Assembly (NCBI RefSeq): GCF_033568475.1
Contig: NC_133123.1
Location: forward strand, 139,888,062 to 139,952,061
Source: Henckelia pumila
Lineage: Eukaryota; Streptophyta; Magnoliopsida; Lamiales; Gesneriaceae
Direction of reading: 5' to 3'
Length of the DNA: 64,000 nt
Numbering within the stretch: position 1 is the stretch's first letter; the number at the start of each line of letters is the position of its first letter. Shown here one piece after another: positions 60,195 to 64,000 of this stretch. The notes under the pieces are model-generated. The model worked only from the letters and a program-made list of their open reading frames with translations. It had not been told where the DNA came from and did no database searches. A program made the position numbers and the translations under genes.

Positions 60195-61439
60195 ATGAAT
60201 CACAGTTGGAACATGGCCGTAGCGAGTAGTGATGCTCTTGCTCATGGCAGGAACTTGAAAAATGCGCTGATCGCGGTTGCCGCTCCTCTGCCCTCGATTC
60301 TCTTCTATCTTTCCTTCCTTCGTCAATCCAATAATTCTCTTTCTCCGCTCTATCTTTGGTGCTATCACCATCCTCTCCTGTTAGCATTCGTTCTCTTCTT
60401 CCTCAACATCAGCCTCCTTTTCTGGGTTGTGGGACTACTCCAAAACAGCCACTGGGTGGGTATTTCCTGTTCATTTGCAATTATGAATGATGGGTTGTTG
60501 TTTAATTTTGTTTTTATGTGAACTGAACTAGTGTAAATTAATGGGATGTTGCAGATGATAGACTTGTACTGGACGGCGATACCCGTGATGCTCGTATACT
60601 ACTTTTCCTCTCACCCGTTAGCTGATAGCAACGTCTGGAGGTCCAGGCTCGTTATCTTTCTGACGTCGGTTTGGTGCATTAGGCTCAGCCACAGCTACTT
60701 CCGCCGAGAAAGGTGGCAGTTTGGTGCTCGAGAAGATTGGAGATTCACGGATATGAAGCAACAGTATGGCGAAAAATGGTGGTGGGCTTCTTTATTATCT
60801 ATCTACGTTTCGCAACAGGTGATCATATTATCCGGTTTCTTAGTTTTTATGCCAAATTTGAATCTTTTGCGGTGGATTTGTTTTAATTGTGATATACTGC
60901 TCATGTATTGTTAACTTGCAAGATGCAAATTTATATGATGTTTCCAACTTCTGCTGCTGCAGGTTTTTCTGTTGGGCAATTGCTTGCCTTTGTATGTAGT
61001 CCACTCGAAAAACACGCAGTTGAATATCTGGGATTTAGTTGCTACATCAGTGTGCTTGGCTGGTGTAACTATTGCCTATTTTGCAGACACGCAACTTCAC
61101 AATTTCGTTATTAGAAATGACAGGCTGAAACTACTTGGTCAGCCGTTGGTGCCTGTTCTTGATGAAGGCTTGTGGCATTACTCGCGACACCCGAACTATT
61201 TTGGGGAGCAGTTGTGGTGGTGGGGACTTGTGATCTTCGCCTGGAACTTGGGTTGTGGTTGGACTTTTTTTGGTGCACTGATGAACAGCTTGTGCCTCGC
61301 ATATGTCACGACTCTCGTGGAGCGACGAATGGTGAAACAACAGCACAGAGCGGAAGCTTACACTCGCTATCAAAAGGAAACATCGGTTTGGATTCCCTGG
61401 TTCAAGAAATCATTAGCAAGAAAGGAGAAGGAAACATGA
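60195..61439 (+). CDS. DUF1295 / steroid 5-alpha-reductase-like membrane protein
   Basis: Three exons: 60195-60455, 60555-60818 and 60963-61439, in frame to 333 residues. Several hydrophobic segments (ALIAVAAPLPSILFYLSFL, LLLAFVLFFLNISLLFWVVG, LVIFLTSVWCIRLSHSYF, WDLVATSVCLAGVTIAYFAD) predict a multi-pass protein. The C-terminal block GLWHYSRHPNYFGEQLWWWG is the NADPH-binding signature shared by DUF1295 and the steroid-reductase/isoprenylcysteine methyltransferase superfamily. The final KKSLARKEKET looks like a lysine-rich ER-retention tail. The substrate is unknown. A TATA-like TATATATT at 60166-60173 lies so close that translation may start at the seventh codon (60213, MAVASSDALA). Confidence 0.9.
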
Positions 61440-61923
61440 TCCATGGCTTGGTGTGTTTGTTGCTAAATGTCGTGCTTTATAAAATGTGTGTTCAATTGTT
61501 CATAGTTTCACCTCTTGAACCACGTAGCCGCTTGTGTACTCCTCTGTTTCTACCTTTAAGGAAACTAGTGCCTTTTGGATGTTGGCCGGAAAAAAACTTC
61601 CACAAGTATTCAACCTTGATCGAAACAAACTTGTGGAGAATGATTGCTCTAATCTTATATTAAGCGGAAGATCTTCGTCTGTTAATGTGTTTCTTGAATA
61701 TCTAATCAACAAGAATCCAGTGTGCTTTTCTTCTGGGATGAAAACTGTTCGAAAGAGCATGCATGTACAATGTAACATGAAAGCACCCCTTATTTGTAAT
61801 CCAAATATGTCATGTAAATTGCTTCTGGAACTTAATTTGAGCGTATGAGGTCTAGAAACAGCGATATTGCCGAATGTTGGTCCTAACATCACAGACATGA
61901 TCAAGTGTAAGATAATGTACGTG

Positions 61924-61954
<31 letters not shown>

Positions 61955-64000
61955 TAGTGCCGTGTGGATGTAGCCAGCAAAAACATTTCCCTGTTGGCTT
62001 CGGATACCGATTTAACTAACCTATTCGCATGCTTGATATAATTTGGAAGTAGTCATCTTCATGATAGAGTTCATACAGCTTATTTTCAGCATCCAGTAGT
62101 GATATTTGGCAAGAGATGAATAAGCATTCAACCATTAAAGTGGGAGATTGAGACATGGATGAACAGGTACCTTAAGATTTGATGTTGTAGCGTCTCTACC
62201 ATATCTTGTCTTTCATAGTTGTATCAAAAGAAGGCACGCATATACAATAAGTTATCATAGCATTTAAAAGAATAGAATACCAGAAATGGTAATGTATTTA
62301 ATAGTACAGGAATTGCTGATCCATTTTGACACATAAAATGGCGCTTATAAATTGGTAAAGTCATGCTTTTTCTTAGCAGTGAATAATATATAGTTGTAGC
62401 TCAATATAGTTCTACGTTTGAAAAATATGTCGCTGATCCGACATCAAATGCTTCCACCCAATGATCCATGCGTACCAAATAGATTACTGATTACGTAACA
62501 TCGGAGAAGTGGATTAAAAAAATTGAAATTTATGTGTACATTTTGTGACACCATATGAATTTTATTGTCGAAATATAATTTTCTTTTCCTGGCTTCTTAT
62601 TAAAATTGTTGGATCCACTTATAATTTGAACCGATGCATTTTAGCTTGACAAGAGATCCTTTTTATTTGTAGCTAAAAGCAAACGAATTGAAGTACTATT
62701 GATGGCAGAGGTGAAACCGTGAAAGGAAGTACCCAAGAAAATGAAAAGGACACTTTGAATGTAAGATTTTAAAGTTCAACCTTTTGCTCTTATTTTTGCC
62801 TTCAACTTTTCACAAAATTAGATTCTGCTCTTGTGACATATATTGCAAATGTCATCATTAAGAGGGAATCATTCAAAATTTGCATTTTTTTTAATCTAAA
62901 ACAAATATTAGAATCAACAACTGATCTCTAATTTTCTATCTATATCTACAACACTGATAAACTAGTAAAGTAGCCAAGAAAAAGAAAGAACTAGACATGA
63001 ACAAATAAAGCAAATCACAGAATCACCCAAAAAGGAGCACAATGGTTGAGAAGAGTACAAACTTATTCCGCAGTGCACTCTGCTTTTGGTGCCCTTTTAC
63101 CAAAATGTTGAAAGATATCACCAAAACAGTAACAAATTTGTCCCCATTATTATTACTGCACTCCCCCTTTTAATCAATGAAATAAAGTTGTTTGGTTGCA
63201 GTGAATCTTCCGTGCTGGAGGTAGAGGTAGAGTCCAGTGCAGTGCAGTGCAGTGCAATGGAGGTTGGCAAATGGCAGATTTAAGTACTTCTCTGCCAAGC
63301 TTCAGTCGAGGCAGGCTAGCTGCTATTGGCCGTTTCATTTCAACCCTGCCATCTTACAGAAAAAAAGTTTTATTTATTACTGCATATATTATAATTAAAT
63401 AACAATATGGCTAATTCAAAACCACCAAATATGGGTGACTGGTCCGTATGACGAGTCAAATATGGTGGCCTTACTGTTTTTTTATTTTTATTTAGTGTGA
63501 TAAATATACATAGAAATCAGAATTTTGATTTATGTAATTTTATTGAGTATTAATTTCTATCTAGTAGTATGCGAAGGTTTTGGTTCCATCTTTGGTGAAG
63601 GAAACTAGACATAACTAGGAGTTGGGGTATGGTGGGCCTAAAATCTAGGATGAGAGGGTGTATAATTCTAAATCATGATTCTGAATGAGTCATATATTAA
63701 ATTTATAAAATCTTAAATTATATAACATGTAGGGGTTTATCATTAATTAACAAATGTGAATTTAGATTTAATCTTTGATATTTGGATTTTTCATTCTTAA
63801 TTTTTCAACACTTGTTTATTGTTCTAGTTATTGGAGTTTGATTGATGTTTATTTTCATCTCAGAATGATTAATAATGAGTTAGCATATATACAAGCTTTA
63901 AGAGGTAATGAGCCTCCATCTTATTATTTCCTTTCCTCCATTCAATAAAAAGAAATAATCAAATAAAAAGAAGCTTTTTTTACCTTTTCAAAACATTTTT
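61440..64000. other. Intergenic to the window end, no gene seen
   Basis: 3' UTR of the DUF1295 gene probably runs to about 61830. A (GT)n-T(n) tract lies at 61918-61956 and a (CAGTG)n-like run at 63235-63256. Remaining open frames are short and unlike any family. Confidence 0.5.

Overview
The window is nuclear DNA of a flowering plant. Genes are spread out and AT-rich, introns have GT/AG borders, and the intergenic space is full of MITEs, microsatellites and one large Ty3/gypsy LTR retrotransposon of the Tat lineage. The protein set (alpha-expansin, Alba, CAD-type dehydrogenase, LARP1, UPF0496) indicates a dicot. An asterid is my guess only.

Layout, left to right. (1) About 1-6.6 kb: a DsbA/thioredoxin-fold gene and a tandem copy that has become a pseudogene. 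(2) About 7-8.7 kb: a probable solo LTR carrying a compound microsatellite, followed by tandem duplications and a foldback element. (3) 10.1-21.8 kb: an 11.65-kb Tat-lineage element with 624-bp LTRs and a CATGT target duplication. It has gag, protease, RT, RNase H, archaeal-type RNase H and integrase regions on the plus strand, a 70-bp tandem array of about 28 units, an antisense coding region with its own TATA box, and three 111-bp repeats abutting the 3' LTR. (4) 22.3-25.4 kb: an Alba-domain RGG protein gene. (5) 26.4-32.4 kb: two tandem FAD-dependent monooxygenase genes plus a degenerate last-exon fragment between them. (6) 35.5-36.6 kb: an alpha-expansin. (7) 37.3-39.5 kb: an Abitram/Simiate homologue. 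(8) 39.7-41.1 kb, minus strand: a UPF0496 (DUF677) gene. (9) 43.1-44.8 kb, minus strand: a CAD/MDR zinc alcohol dehydrogenase. (10) 45.5-49.1 kb: several MITEs. (11) 49.9-53.1 kb: a LARP1-type RNA-binding protein. (12) 55.4-56 kb: two MITEs. (13) 58.1-58.5 kb: an mL59/mL64 (CRIF1-like) mitoribosomal protein. (14) 60.2-61.4 kb: a DUF1295/steroid-reductase-like membrane protein. The last 2.5 kb has no gene I can support.

The genes do not form a pathway. From memory, thioredoxin-like, Alba, EXPA11-like expansin and DUF677 occur in the same order in Arabidopsis (At1g20225, At1g20220, At1g20190, At1g20180). This suggests an old syntenic block into which monooxygenase genes, Abitram and the retrotransposon have entered, or from which Arabidopsis lost genes. 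All exon models were built by eye from reading frame and splice sites. Every multi-exon model closes in frame.
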